Shown piece after piece: positions 9,373 to 18,334 of a DNA stretch of 64,000 bases. A program made the translations under genes and the position numbers. The stretch comes from JADFQT01 sp965216025 (GTDB taxonomy: Bacteria; Chloroflexota; Dehalococcoidia; Lucifugimonadales; UBA3495): contig CBDCEX010000017.1 of the NCBI GenBank assembly GCA_965216025.1, positions 868,001 through 932,000 on the forward strand. The letters run 5' to 3'. A model generated the notes under the pieces. The model saw only the letters and a list, made by a program, of their open reading frames with translations. It made no database searches and was not told the origin of the DNA. Numbering within the stretch: position 1 is the stretch's first letter; each line of letters opens with the position of its first letter.

Positions 9373-10173
9373 TTACCGCAGCCGCTCCACCACCACCGGC
9401 CCCCGCCAGGTTCCCAGCGTCACGTACTCCATTAAGGTCTCCCCATCTCCGGACGAGGACACCCCCATCAGCATCACGCCGCCCACCGCGTAGGTGTGGA
9501 ACCCACCCTCCCGCCGGACGGTGAAGCTGGTCCACAGGTTGATCACCGGCTCCGGGGAGTCCCGCAGTTCCCAGCCCAGCTTCCGGGAAAACGAACTAAC
9601 CATCGCCGGAGTCGGCTCACCCAAGAGCGGCAGGAGCAAGACCGATTCAAACACCAGCTCCCGGGACAGATGATGGTAGATACTCTCGTCGAAGAAATTG
9701 GGAATCGAGTCGGGGTACTCCGAGAAGTAGAATAGATCCCGGTGCGGATGGGACTCCCGCACCGACCGGGAAGTCCAATCATCTCCCGAGTCACGGTAGA
9801 AGTTCAGACCCACGCCGGGATCGAACCAATCTTCCCCCACCCGGGGAGGAACCGGCACACCATCAGGATAATGCCGCACCCGGGCCGAGGCGACCAACGA
9901 ACGCTCCACTACGGTCAGCGTAGGAGGCGGCTCCGGCGTCGGCGGGATGGAAGCAATCAAAGCAGCATGCTCATCCCGGATACGCCGGAGTTCCACCGCC
10001 TCCCGGGTCAACGGGATCGGCATGACCCTGGACGCAGCCGAGCCCGCAGGATCCTCCAATGGGTTCAGGCTGGAGAGCCGGACGGGCGTCGGCGTCGGAG
10101 CCGGCCCAATAATGCAGGAAACCGACAACAGTAGCAGCAGCAGCAATAGGCAGAGAAAGAGAAGAAAACGCAT
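9373..10173 (-). CDS. Secreted lipoprotein with PTPTP linker
   Basis: The ATG at 10173 gives 266 residues starting MRFLLFLCLLLLLLLL and a lipobox SVSC, then a short APTPTPV linker. A GGAGG Shine-Dalgarno precedes this ATG by nine bases, and the stop of the upstream gene lies 2 bp away, so this start is preferred to the longer open frame. The rest contains alternating charged and hydrophobic stretches without a recognised domain. It is the last gene of a minus-strand run of exported proteins (12795 to 9373). Confidence 0.65.
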   Translation of the reverse strand: MRFLLFLCLLLLLLLLSVSCIIGPAPTPTPVRLSSLNPLEDPAGSAASRVMPIPLTREAVELRRIRDEHAALIASIPPTPEPPPTLTVVERSLVASARVRHYPDGVPVPPRVGEDWFDPGVGLNFYRDSGDDWTSRSVRESHPHRDLFYFSEYPDSIPNFFDESIYHHLSRELVFESVLLLPLLGEPTPAMVSSFSRKLGWELRDSPEPVINLWTSFTVRREGGFHTYAVGGVMLMGVSSSGDGETLMEYVTLGTWRGPVVVERLR

Positions 10174-10175
10174 GG

Positions 10176-11141
10176 CTAACCGCCTCCCATGAAATCGACC
10201 ACAATGGGAAGGTCCCACTCCCTGGAGACCCGCCGGAGGCGGGACAACGCCAGGTCAAACTCCCTGACATCGCGGGTCAGATCCAAAACCTCGTAGGAGA
10301 AATTGACCCGCGCGTTGGACTGGAAGAATTCCTCAGAACTCATGCCGTCCATCCAATGCACAAGCCTGGCAATGCGCTCCATCCGCTCGACAACCAGCCC
10401 AGCGCGGCCCCAGGCATCCTGGAGCGCTTCCAAGTATTCCTCGCCGGGGCAACCCGGGGTGATTCCCTGGTGCAGATCCCGCTCCAGCCGCATGTCGCAA
10501 ACCCAAATCCCAGGCACCGCGCTCCAATGACGGTGGCGGACCGGGGGGTAGGGATCCTTGATCTGAGCCATCAGATCAAGAAGGGGATCGCCCGAGCCAG
10601 AATCCCACAGCTCCAGATTGACGTTGGAGAAAACCTGCATTCCAAGGGAGATTCCTCGGACAACACGGGAAAGCTCCGACTCCTGACGGCTCGCCCAAGA
10701 GCGGCGGTCGAAGGAAACAAGAGACCGCAGGGAATTGGCTTCGGACATATCCTGCCACCACATCCCCCAACCCCTGGGGCCTGGGACCTCGATGAGCAGG
10801 CCGCGCGACGATGGAACCCGGGTGAACGCCGAGTCAAACTCCAACTCAAAAGAAGTCAGCTCCCGCACCTGCCCCGTACCCTCCACCTGAACAACCGGGA
10901 CTCCACCAGTACCCAGATAGAGGGGCTTCCCATACCTGGAGGCCAGGGAGTACTCCGAGGCCGAGAGATCCTGCCCCCGCTCCGGAACGGGAGGCGAGAG
11001 AGAAGGAGACCCAGCACCCAGACCGACCTGCTGGGCATCATCCCACCGCTGGAATCCAAACCAACCCAGCCCCCCAAGCAGAAATACCAGCAGGATGGCA
11101 ACACCGGTACGGCCAACCAACCAGTTCGAGGGAAGGAGCAC
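10176..11141 (-). CDS. Signal-anchored exported protein of unknown function
   Basis: As read from the GTG at 11141 the protein has 321 residues with one N-terminal membrane segment (about residues 12-30) and a large exported domain. The same frame stays open about 40 codons upstream and encodes a hydrophilic stretch ending ERERRLQRRRGFR, which is exactly what a cytoplasmic anchor before a membrane helix looks like. No ATG, GTG or TTG is found in that stretch, so the true start may be a rare codon. No family is recognised. Confidence 0.55.
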   Translation of the reverse strand: MLLPSNWLVGRTGVAILLVFLLGGLGWFGFQRWDDAQQVGLGAGSPSLSPPVPERGQDLSASEYSLASRYGKPLYLGTGGVPVVQVEGTGQVRELTSFELEFDSAFTRVPSSRGLLIEVPGPRGWGMWWQDMSEANSLRSLVSFDRRSWASRQESELSRVVRGISLGMQVFSNVNLELWDSGSGDPLLDLMAQIKDPYPPVRHRHWSAVPGIWVCDMRLERDLHQGITPGCPGEEYLEALQDAWGRAGLVVERMERIARLVHWMDGMSSEEFFQSNARVNFSYEVLDLTRDVREFDLALSRLRRVSREWDLPIVVDFMGGG

Positions 11142-11254
11142 ACGGAAACCCCGGCGACGCTGGAGTCGGCGCTCTCGCTCCTCCGCCAGGATGTCGGCGC
11201 CGGAAGCCTTCCCGGAATCCTTCCCGGAATCATCCTCTTCCCAGATGGAGGGCC

Positions 11255-11455
11255 TTATTTCTCCTCCACCCGGCGGAAAAGCTCGCCGCAGACCGAGCAG
11301 CCATAGGCCGACATGGCATCATCAAAATCAGCCAGCAAATCCTCCACGTCGCGGGCAATACGGAGCAGTTCATCCCGCTCTGAGTGACCCACCGGCCCGG
11401 CCAGGACGTCCTCTGCATCGGACAGCCGCGCCACCGCCTCCCTAACGCCGGTCAT
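11255..11455 (-). CDS. Small helical protein with CxxC motif
   Basis: The ATG at 11455 overlaps the stop of the preceding gene in an ATGA arrangement, which favours this start over the upstream GTG at 11500. The 66-residue product is mostly helical with charged heptads and ends in YGCSVCGELFRR, where the CxxC could bind zinc. It is the only clearly non-exported protein in this lipoprotein run. No family is recognised. Confidence 0.5.
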   Translation of the reverse strand: MTGVREAVARLSDAEDVLAGPVGHSERDELLRIARDVEDLLADFDDAMSAYGCSVCGELFRRVEEK

Positions 11456-12123
11456 GCCCGTCTCGATACTGTCAGAGTAGGCACGGACCAACCGGTCCAC
11501 CGGCTGACCTCTCCCCCCCTCCCGAACTCGGGACGATCCGGCGCGGATTCCAGGAGAGCCTGGGCTCTACCCAGGTCATGCTCGAGGACACTGAAATCCC
11601 ATTCCGCAATATCCACCGAGAGAACCTCCTGCAGATGAAGCCAGACCCGGGTGTAGGTCCAGAGCCGGGGGCCCAATTCCCGGAAGTAACGCAGTTCATC
11701 CGACGTGAGGTAGGGATCCCGATCCAAATCCAGGTCCAGCGGGTTGAGCATCAACACCGGCCGCACCCGTTCCCGATTCAGCTCCAAATCCGCCTGGAGT
11801 GTGGCAGCGATATTCGGCGTGGGAGCCGGCGTGGGAGTGGGGATAGCCTCCATGGTGGCCTGCACCGCCTGGGCCACCAATTCGGCCACGGGAATAATGG
11901 GCTGGCCATCCGGCCCCAACTCCCCGGGCTGGCCATCCGGCCCCAACTCCCCGGGCTGCGGCCGCATCCAATCCTCGGCGCCGCCAGTTCCCCCACCGGG
12001 GGATTCATCCCCGCCCACGATGGAAGTCACCAACCATAAAACCAGGCTCATGATCAGAATGACCGCTACGATGACTATCACTATGCCAATCCGGCGATCA
12101 AGCCGTGTAATTCGATCAACCAT
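11452..12123 (-). CDS. Signal-anchored exported protein with GELGPDGQP repeat and PTPTPAP linker
   Basis: The 223-residue protein has a basic N-terminus (MVDRITRLDRRIG), a single strong membrane helix at about residues 13-36, then a Gly-rich stretch with two tandem copies of GELGPDGQP, an IPTPTPAPTP linker and an acidic helical domain of about 110 residues. The topology is type II with an exported C-terminus. It overlaps the next gene by 4 bp. No enzyme motif is visible, and a surface or structural role is only inferred from the context. Confidence 0.6.
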   Translation of the reverse strand: MVDRITRLDRRIGIVIVIVAVILIMSLVLWLVTSIVGGDESPGGGTGGAEDWMRPQPGELGPDGQPGELGPDGQPIIPVAELVAQAVQATMEAIPTPTPAPTPNIAATLQADLELNRERVRPVLMLNPLDLDLDRDPYLTSDELRYFRELGPRLWTYTRVWLHLQEVLSVDIAEWDFSVLEHDLGRAQALLESAPDRPEFGRGGEVSRWTGWSVPTLTVSRRA

Positions 12124-12135
12124 GGGGAAAAAACC

Positions 12136-12795
12136 TCACCTCAACCGAAGGCCGGAGACCGCACGGCCTACCTCGGTAACTCTACGATCAACAAGTCTCT
12201 CGGCATCAGACAGAAAAAATCCGGACTCCCGCATCAGGGTCTGGAACGCATCGATCTCCTCCTCCGACATGTTCAGCATGGAACGCCCCGAAGGGCCGAC
12301 GATCACTGCCGCAGCCAACAGACGGTCAGCGCCGTAGCCCGACACCTTGATGGTCTCCAGCATCCCAATGTAGAGGTACTGATACTGAGCCCGCTGGGAA
12401 ACTGGCACATCCAGAGAGGTCAGGACCTTGAAATAATCATCGGATTCCCGGGTGACTTCGTGAACCTCGGCCACCCAGTCCAGGTCAATATCCCCGGGCC
12501 CAGAGTAATCCAGCATGGAATGGAGATCCCGGACCACCTGGCGCAGGCCCTCCAGCCGGACCTGGAAATTGTAGAGGAAATGGATCTCCACCAGGATGTT
12601 GGGGTCAATGCTCAGGGCAAAGGCCACTTCCTCCTCCGGCTCCGGGGTCGGCACATCATCCGAGAACCGGATCACATCCAGCTCCAAAGAATCTTCCGAG
12701 TCCTCATCCCCACCAAAGCCGAGAAGGCCACATCCCAGGGTGGAAATGGAGACCAGCGCCAGGATCAAAAGCAGCGCAACCAGGCGAAATCCCAT
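12136..12795 (-). CDS. Secreted helical lipoprotein with TPEPEEE linker
   Basis: The ATG at 12795 has AGGAG seven bases upstream and gives 219 residues starting MGFRLVALLLILALVSIST, with the lipobox LGC near residue 22. A short acidic PTPEPEEE segment precedes a mostly helical domain. It is the first gene of the minus-strand lipoprotein run and is divergent from the gene at 12932, so the 136 bp between them should hold both promoters. No domain is recognised. Confidence 0.65.
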   Translation of the reverse strand: MGFRLVALLLILALVSISTLGCGLLGFGGDEDSEDSLELDVIRFSDDVPTPEPEEEVAFALSIDPNILVEIHFLYNFQVRLEGLRQVVRDLHSMLDYSGPGDIDLDWVAEVHEVTRESDDYFKVLTSLDVPVSQRAQYQYLYIGMLETIKVSGYGADRLLAAAVIVGPSGRSMLNMSEEEIDAFQTLMRESGFFLSDAERLVDRRVTEVGRAVSGLRLR

Positions 12796-12931
12796 CGTCA
12801 AACTCCTAACAACTGGAAACCAGCATAGCAACCCAAAGAGCTGCCAGGGTTTGGCCTTTCCGTCAAAGCATGGCACCCCCCAATCCTGTCAATATGCAGA
12901 GTAAGAGAACAACCTGGAAGGAAAAATCACC

Positions 12932-13312
12932 ATGAACACCAACACTATGGAATACACCCCGGGACAACTCATCCGGTTTGAAGCCACATCGCTTTACCAC
13001 AACGCCCTGCGGATAGGGGAAATTGGCGAGGGAAACAGCCCGGAGCTGGACCTTCTCCTGCAACCCGCCGAACAGGCCATGAAGAGCGTCCGGGTGAACC
13101 CGGAAAGTCAGTTCGACAGCATCAACCGGCGGGAGCAACACTACGACGACCTGATAAGCCTGCTGGAGAGAAGCCGGGAGGAACTGGAGAAAAGGCCAGT
13201 ATCTGAACAGTCCCATGAGGCATGGCTGCTCCTGAACCAGTGCCGCTACCACTGCATGACCATCCTCAGCATGATGCAGAAACAATCCAAAGTGGCCAGG
13301 ACCTCCAGGTGA
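12932..13312 (+). CDS. Small helical cytoplasmic protein
   Basis: The 126-residue product has no signal peptide or membrane segment. It is helical and charged, with a possible coiled coil around residues 70-100, and a purine-rich GGAAGGAAAAA precedes the ATG. Its stop overlaps the GTG start of the next gene (GTGA), so the two are translationally coupled. No family is recognised. Confidence 0.6.
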   Translation: MNTNTMEYTPGQLIRFEATSLYHNALRIGEIGEGNSPELDLLLQPAEQAMKSVRVNPESQFDSINRREQHYDDLISLLERSREELEKRPVSEQSHEAWLLLNQCRYHCMTILSMMQKQSKVARTSR

Positions 13313-14262
13313 GGGCGGGAGCCGGCCTATTGGCCGCAGTCTGCACCCTGGCTCTGATCATCCTCGGATGCTCCCCAGGCCCAGCGGCGCCGGAGACCCC
13401 GGTAACCCAGACGCCGGAGAGATCCAGCAGCCTCCCCACGCCGGCGGCAACCGTGGTAACCGCGACAACCGCTGTTGATACAATTCCCACACCAACTCCG
13501 ATCCCCCCCAGCAGGATATGCAACCGCACGAAGTCAGCGCAGCGGGCCATTCTGCTGGAATTGGGAATGAAATCCTGCCACCAGCCCGTCATGGAGGACC
13601 TGGGAAAAATTAAAAAGCTACGGATCGCCCGGGGCCCCATCATCGAGGGAGACCTGGAGGGAATGAACAACCTGGAGAAGCTGGAGATAGTGGACCTGGA
13701 AATCCCACTGGGGCACAACGTCCTCCCCAGCATGCCTGAACTTCGGGAACTGACCATCCAGACCCGGGAGCCGGAGACCGGGATGCGCAGCCCCAACACC
13801 ATCCTGACCCCGGGGATCTTCAGTGGACTGCCCCGGCTGGAACGGCTGCAGGTGACCGGAGAGAACGGCTGGAACGAGGAGGATCTCACGGCAGAGCTGA
13901 TTTCAGGGATGCCCCTGCTGCGCCGGCTGGAACTGGACTACATCAAATCGATAGAGCCAGACGCGCTGAGCCAGACACCCCTGCTGGAATACCTCCGGAT
14001 TCACGGAGCCGAAAGCTGGAAGGACTTCGCCCCCAGGGTGCCAAGGGAACTCTTCGCGGAAATGAACTGGATCGAGCACGTTGAGGTGAGGAACTTCCGA
14101 TGGCCTCCGGTGCTGGACGTGAAGAACCAGGAGGCAGCCTGCCGGACCAGAGCCTGGCGGAGCTTCGCCAACCCGGAGGGCCGGGGGAAAAAGCCGCTGA
14201 GCGTACTGATCCAAGGAAAGTACAACGAGCCAAGGGACCTGGAGAGCCTGACCGGGTGCTAG
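13309..14262 (+). CDS. Leucine-rich-repeat-like lipoprotein
   Basis: The GTG at 13309 overlaps the upstream stop (GTGA) and opens a classical lipoprotein signal, MRAGAGLLAAVCTLALIILGC, giving 317 residues. A Pro/Thr linker (IPTPTPIPPS) leads to a C-terminal domain with spaced repeats of the type LEKLEIVDLEI, LRELTIQTRE, LERLQVTGEN, LRRLELDYIK and LEYLRIHGAE, spaced about 25-30 residues apart. That spacing fits a leucine-rich-repeat solenoid, usually a protein-binding surface. The frame upstream of the GTG is a shadow of the previous gene. Confidence 0.7.
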   Translation: MRAGAGLLAAVCTLALIILGCSPGPAAPETPVTQTPERSSSLPTPAATVVTATTAVDTIPTPTPIPPSRICNRTKSAQRAILLELGMKSCHQPVMEDLGKIKKLRIARGPIIEGDLEGMNNLEKLEIVDLEIPLGHNVLPSMPELRELTIQTREPETGMRSPNTILTPGIFSGLPRLERLQVTGENGWNEEDLTAELISGMPLLRRLELDYIKSIEPDALSQTPLLEYLRIHGAESWKDFAPRVPRELFAEMNWIEHVEVRNFRWPPVLDVKNQEAACRTRAWRSFANPEGRGKKPLSVLIQGKYNEPRDLESLTGC

Positions 14263-14357
14263 TAGAACAAACCCTCACCACACGCCAGGGGTAACAACAG
14301 GAAACGGCAATCGCCACAAGAGGGCCATCCAGGTAAATCCACCGCGTGAGGTTAATT

Positions 14358-15503
14358 ATGAACCAGGCAATCAAGCGCAGCATCTTCAACAGAATAACCG
14401 CTGTCACACTGGTGATCGCCCTGACGGCCGCTGTCGCCTGCTCTGGAGCGACGCCATCAAGGGAAGAATCCAAGACAAGGGAAGAATCCAAGACAACGAA
14501 AGAATCCAAGGCGACGCAAGACCAACGCCTGCCGGCCCAACAATCCGCCCGGATTTCCCCAAAAGATGAACACCGCCGGAGGTGCCAATTCTGGGCATTG
14601 AACAACCTCCGGCCCGCGGTCCACCAGGAATTCGCCAAGCTGAACCCTGATAATATGGACGACCTGGACCGCATACTATGGCGCTCCAAACTCCACCCCA
14701 GCGACCACCTCGGCTATTACAAAAAGCCAGACAACAGCCAGGATATTCCGGCCCTGATGCCGCAGAACCCGGGGGTATATTGCCGTGATTACTGGACGGA
14801 GCCCCTCAACCGCAGCAATGCCAATCTACGCAACCACGGCTTTGAAACTCAATGCCGGACTCAACTGGAAAAACAAATTATCAAAACGTACAGCTCGTTG
14901 AGATATGAAGCCGGACGCGAAGGGGGAAACGAACTGGTTTACAGCATTCCCAACCAGTACGTGAGGATCCTGCAGTGGCTGGACCTGAACGGCGACGACC
15001 TGATGGACTCCGCCAACCCGCCGTACCGCATCCTAGAGGAGCAGAGCAGTCATGCCTACGCCTATGAAGAAAATCGAAGGCTCAAGCAAGAGTACCTGGA
15101 CCGCTACCAGAGAGAGAACCAAACACGATTGGACCCTGAGTGGCTGGGCATCCTGAGAGCCGCCGGCATGAACAGCAGCAGTTCATCAGATCTCAGCTGG
15201 CCAGCAGTAACAATGTGTCACCGCTACTACCCGCAGGTCTTCTACGGCTATTGGATACCAATGGACCCAGAGAAAAATCCCGGCTCCGACCAGAAACAGG
15301 AAGCCAACCTACCCAGATACGAAGAATTGACAACGCCGCTGTATTTGCCCAAAGACGTCACTGCCGAAAGAGTCAAAGCCGGTTATCCACTGGGACAGTC
15401 CGACGGACAGTATTACACATGCCTGGCCAGCAGTAACACAGAAAAAGCCGGATATTACTACGTCGACCACCCTGCCGGAGAATACTGCGAAAAAATCCCG
15501 TAA
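14358..15503 (+). CDS. Secreted lipoprotein with Ser/Lys/Glu repeat linker
   Basis: The ATG at 14358, ten bases after a GAGG, yields 381 residues with a lipoprotein signal ending AAVAC near residue 28. Next come three tandem EESKT-type repeats, then a large domain rich in Tyr, Trp and Cys pairs with one DLNGDDL segment reminiscent of a Ca-binding loop. No catalytic motif or known family is recognised. The gene belongs to the plus-strand run that also holds the LRR-like lipoprotein and the M50 protease. Confidence 0.6.
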   Translation: MNQAIKRSIFNRITAVTLVIALTAAVACSGATPSREESKTREESKTTKESKATQDQRLPAQQSARISPKDEHRRRCQFWALNNLRPAVHQEFAKLNPDNMDDLDRILWRSKLHPSDHLGYYKKPDNSQDIPALMPQNPGVYCRDYWTEPLNRSNANLRNHGFETQCRTQLEKQIIKTYSSLRYEAGREGGNELVYSIPNQYVRILQWLDLNGDDLMDSANPPYRILEEQSSHAYAYEENRRLKQEYLDRYQRENQTRLDPEWLGILRAAGMNSSSSSDLSWPAVTMCHRYYPQVFYGYWIPMDPEKNPGSDQKQEANLPRYEELTTPLYLPKDVTAERVKAGYPLGQSDGQYYTCLASSNTEKAGYYYVDHPAGEYCEKIP

Positions 15504-15594
15504 CCACCAAAACCTGGCCATCTCGAACGTATCCTGTCCAGCCCGGGAGAAAAGCCCCTGCGGGTTCCGAACAACCGCCGAGGAGGAAACGAAT

Positions 15595-16911
15595 TTGACC
15601 ATTCTGCTGTACTCCCTGAGCCTCATCCCCATGCTGCTGATGGCCATGGTCGTCCACGAACTGGGACACCTGGCCATCGCCAAGCTCAGTCGAGCCAAGG
15701 TCGTGGGCTTCCAGATCGGCATCAGCTGGAACATCATCACCAGGTATTCAGGCAGAACCAGCATCCGGATAACTCCGGAGACAGAAATCCTCCAGCCAGA
15801 CGGCGAAAACCTGAAACCCGGCAACATCATATCCGTCTACGTGACCCGGGCACCGGGGGAGGAGAGCTACACCACCGCCGCGATACTCCCCCCATGGGGA
15901 AAACATCTGCCCTCCCATCCCGAGGCGGTGGAAATCATCAGGAAGCACGAGAAATCCCACATGAGGCTGACCGGACGAATCAGGCAGATCGAGCCGGAAC
16001 GCCTGGTATTGGCCGACATGGCCTGGGCACTGAAGGCCATGCCCCTGGTGGCCGGGGTGACCATCGCCGAAGATCCCGGGAGAACAATGCCGGAGGCCTA
16101 CAACATGCAGCCATGGCGCCGGCAGGCCGCCATCACCCTGGCAGGATCCGCAGCCAACATACTCCTGGCCATCACGGCCCTGGCCATCGCCGCCACCTTC
16201 TTCGTCGCCAGCGGAAGCGAGTACGCCTGGACCATCACCTGGGTGGAACCCAGCGGACCCGCGGAGAAGGCCGGGATAAGGCCCGGGGACCGGCTGGTGC
16301 GGGTGCGGAACCTCGTCCACCCAACCCCGATGGAGTTGAAGCAACAGATCAACAACTCAGCCGAGGAGGGAAGCACCGTCAGCATCGGAATGCTGCGGGA
16401 AGACACCATCCTGGACTTCCGGGTGAAACCCGAAACAGGAACCTGGAAAATTGGCATCGAGATGCAACTGCGGGAATGGCCCCGGGCGGAGCCCAGGATG
16501 AACCCCCGGGCCATAGGCATGAGAATGACCACCATGGCGAAGACGTATACCAGAGCGGTCGGAAATATATTCAGCGAAAGGATGTGGAACCAGGAGAGCC
16601 GGGGGGAGCTGGTATCCGGCCCAGTCATGGGCCCATACCAGATCGGGCATACCATGGAGCGCACAGGCCTGCGAGGATGGCTGGTAATCCTGGCCACCCT
16701 GAACCTGGGGTTGGCGGCGACCAACCTGCTGCCGATGCCGCCCCAGGACGGATACCGGATAATAGCGGAGGGAGCGCAGGCTCTACGGAAGGGCAAACCG
16801 GTGAACCCCAAGGTGGAGAAAGCGATGTTCGTGGGAGGAATCACCATCATCCTGGCCGCCAGCATGTACCTGATCGCCACGGACATCCTGAAATTGCTCC
16901 GGTCAGGATAG
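15595..16911 (+). CDS. Site-2 protease-like membrane metalloprotease (M50) with PDZ domain
   Basis: Family M50 cleaves substrates within the membrane using zinc held by HExxH and a distant Asp. The motif HELGH is at residues 21-25 in the first helix, and NLLPMPPQDG at about 377-386 supplies the third ligand (N-x-x-P-x-x-x-x-D-G pattern). A PDZ domain is visible in the middle (VEPSGPAEKAGIRPGDRLVRV region, about residues 215-275). The 438-residue length and layout match RseP/SpoIVFB-type proteases. The start is a TTG after GAGGAGGAAACGAA. Its place among lipoprotein genes suggests that it processes element-encoded membrane or signal-peptide substrates, which is inference. Confidence 0.85.
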   Translation: MTILLYSLSLIPMLLMAMVVHELGHLAIAKLSRAKVVGFQIGISWNIITRYSGRTSIRITPETEILQPDGENLKPGNIISVYVTRAPGEESYTTAAILPPWGKHLPSHPEAVEIIRKHEKSHMRLTGRIRQIEPERLVLADMAWALKAMPLVAGVTIAEDPGRTMPEAYNMQPWRRQAAITLAGSAANILLAITALAIAATFFVASGSEYAWTITWVEPSGPAEKAGIRPGDRLVRVRNLVHPTPMELKQQINNSAEEGSTVSIGMLREDTILDFRVKPETGTWKIGIEMQLREWPRAEPRMNPRAIGMRMTTMAKTYTRAVGNIFSERMWNQESRGELVSGPVMGPYQIGHTMERTGLRGWLVILATLNLGLAATNLLPMPPQDGYRIIAEGAQALRKGKPVNPKVEKAMFVGGITIILAASMYLIATDILKLLRSG

Positions 16912-16976
16912 GAGAGAAAGACTTGCTCAGAAGGAACGGAAGAGAAACCTCTCGCACGGGACTGGACGCCGCGGGA

Positions 16977-17005
16977 TGGCAAAGGATCCAGCAGTATCGT
17001 ATAAT
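16977..17005 (+). promoter_or_regulatory. Candidate promoter for the DUF6978/DUF1828-like pair
   Basis: A perfect TATAAT lies at 17000-17005, 32 bp before the ATG at 17037. A weak -35 candidate (TGGCAA, 16977-16982) sits 17 bp upstream. The match at -10 is exact, but the -35 is poor. Confidence 0.35.
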
Positions 17006-17036
17006 CCCCAAACCTCGTAGTTAGAGATTTTTAGCT

Positions 17037-17552
17037 ATGGCCGTAACCTACACGGATGCTCAAATTGGGATGCTCCTCGCCGAGCGAAAACTTCTCCCTA
17101 CCAACTGGTTGACTCAGTTTCAGCGGCATCCCAAGCGGGGGCATGACGAAAGAGCGATCGTAGTTACCGGCGCAGACGGCAACGAGTTCCACCTACTCCT
17201 CAGAAAAAGTCTCCTCAATCCCTTGGACTTCTCCATCATATTGGGAGTACGCGTACCTCAATCAAATCGGATTTTCCGGTTGCGTCGTCATAACGGGAAG
17301 AGCCACGAGCATACAAACACTATTGAGAAGCAACAGGGTCGGGACGAGCAAACCTTTTATGATTTCCACATTCACTTTGCCACACAGCGCTATCAGGAAC
17401 TAGGAAACCGTGAACCCAAGGAGGAGGCTTATGCGGAAGTAACTAGCCGCTACAGTGACTCACAAGAAGCTTTAGAGTGCCTTATTGCTGATGCTGCCTT
17501 CGAGACGGACGGACTAGAACGCCCCATGTTTCCCATGGTTCCAGAGGTTTAG
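17037..17552 (+). CDS. DUF6978-like protein, first of a gene pair
   Basis: The 171-residue cytoplasmic protein contains LLPTNWLTQF near the N-terminus and a middle segment with FHLLLRKSLLNPLDFSIILGV, then FYDFHIHFATQRYQE. The overall pattern resembles the DUF6978 family, which I recall as a frequent neighbour of DUF1828 proteins. The ATG is preceded by GAGATTTTTAGCT, nearly the same sequence found before the next gene. The codons are visibly A/T-richer than those of the neighbouring lipoprotein genes, which suggests separate acquisition. The function is unknown; a two-gene defence or toxin-antitoxin-like role is speculative. Confidence 0.55.
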   Translation: MAVTYTDAQIGMLLAERKLLPTNWLTQFQRHPKRGHDERAIVVTGADGNEFHLLLRKSLLNPLDFSIILGVRVPQSNRIFRLRRHNGKSHEHTNTIEKQQGRDEQTFYDFHIHFATQRYQELGNREPKEEAYAEVTSRYSDSQEALECLIADAAFETDGLERPMFPMVPEV

Positions 17553-17554
17553 CT

Positions 17555-18334
17555 ATGATAGTCGATGCCATCGGTAGAGATTTTCAGGAAAAGGTAGCGG
17601 CGCAAGTGCGTATAGCTGCTGAAGGAATAGGTCGCTACAGAGTGTTTACCCCTTTTCGATTCGAAGACGGTGACCACCTGTCCATAGTCCTACGGCAAAA
17701 TATGCTGGGCTGGACTCTTTCCGATGAAGGGCATACTTATATGCGCCTAACCTATGATATGGATGAGGCTGATTTCCTCAGCGGAACTCGGCAGCAAATT
17801 ATATCTGACGCCCTGTCCGTATTCCAAGTTGAAGACCGAGACGGAGAACTGGTCCTTAATGTTCCCGACAACCGGTATGGGGACGCTCTTTTTTCTTTTG
17901 TTCAAGCGTTGCTGAAAATTACCGATGTATCATACCTTTCCCGGGAAAGGGTACGCAGCACTTTCAAGGAAGATTTCCAGAAGCTTATTTCTGACATCAT
18001 TCCCGATGAACGAAGAGAGTTCAACTGGTTTGACCAGCACCTTGACCCCTCAGGGAAATATACGGTTGATTGCCGTATCAACGGGATGCCCCGGCCGATT
18101 TACGCTTACGCATTGCTCAATGATTCCCAAGCACGGGACGCTACTATCGCTTTGCACCAGTTTAACGAGTGGGGCATTGCGTTCCACCCAATAGGCATTT
18201 TTGAGAACCAAGAGGAAATCAGTCGCAACGTACTGGCACGGTTCAGCGACGTCTGTGAAAGACAGTTCTCCAGCCTGGCCGGCAATCAGGAAAGGATAGA
18301 GCGGTTTCTAAAGGAGAGAACCGCTTTAAGTTAG
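17555..18334 (+). CDS. DUF1828/DUF1829-like protein
   Basis: The 259-residue protein has the DUF1828 pattern in its first half (a strand-rich segment with IVLRQNMLGWTLSDEGHTYMRL) and a second domain consistent with DUF1829 (about residues 140-255, with PIYAYALLNDSQARDATIALHQ nearby). It starts 2 bp after the stop of the upstream gene, so the two are surely co-transcribed. Like its partner it is A/T-richer than its surroundings. DUF1828 domains occur in prophages and mobile elements, and their biochemical role is not established. A shorter DUF1828-like protein is found at 23238 in the same element. Confidence 0.65.
   Translation: MIVDAIGRDFQEKVAAQVRIAAEGIGRYRVFTPFRFEDGDHLSIVLRQNMLGWTLSDEGHTYMRLTYDMDEADFLSGTRQQIISDALSVFQVEDRDGELVLNVPDNRYGDALFSFVQALLKITDVSYLSRERVRSTFKEDFQKLISDIIPDERREFNWFDQHLDPSGKYTVDCRINGMPRPIYAYALLNDSQARDATIALHQFNEWGIAFHPIGIFENQEEISRNVLARFSDVCERQFSSLAGNQERIERFLKERTALS

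Noticed and set aside
10356..11306. 316-codon plus-strand open frame opposite the signal-anchored protein gene
   Set aside because: The minus-strand frame has a membrane anchor, a coupled neighbour and ribosome sites; the plus frame has a Pro/Arg/Gln-rich shadow composition.
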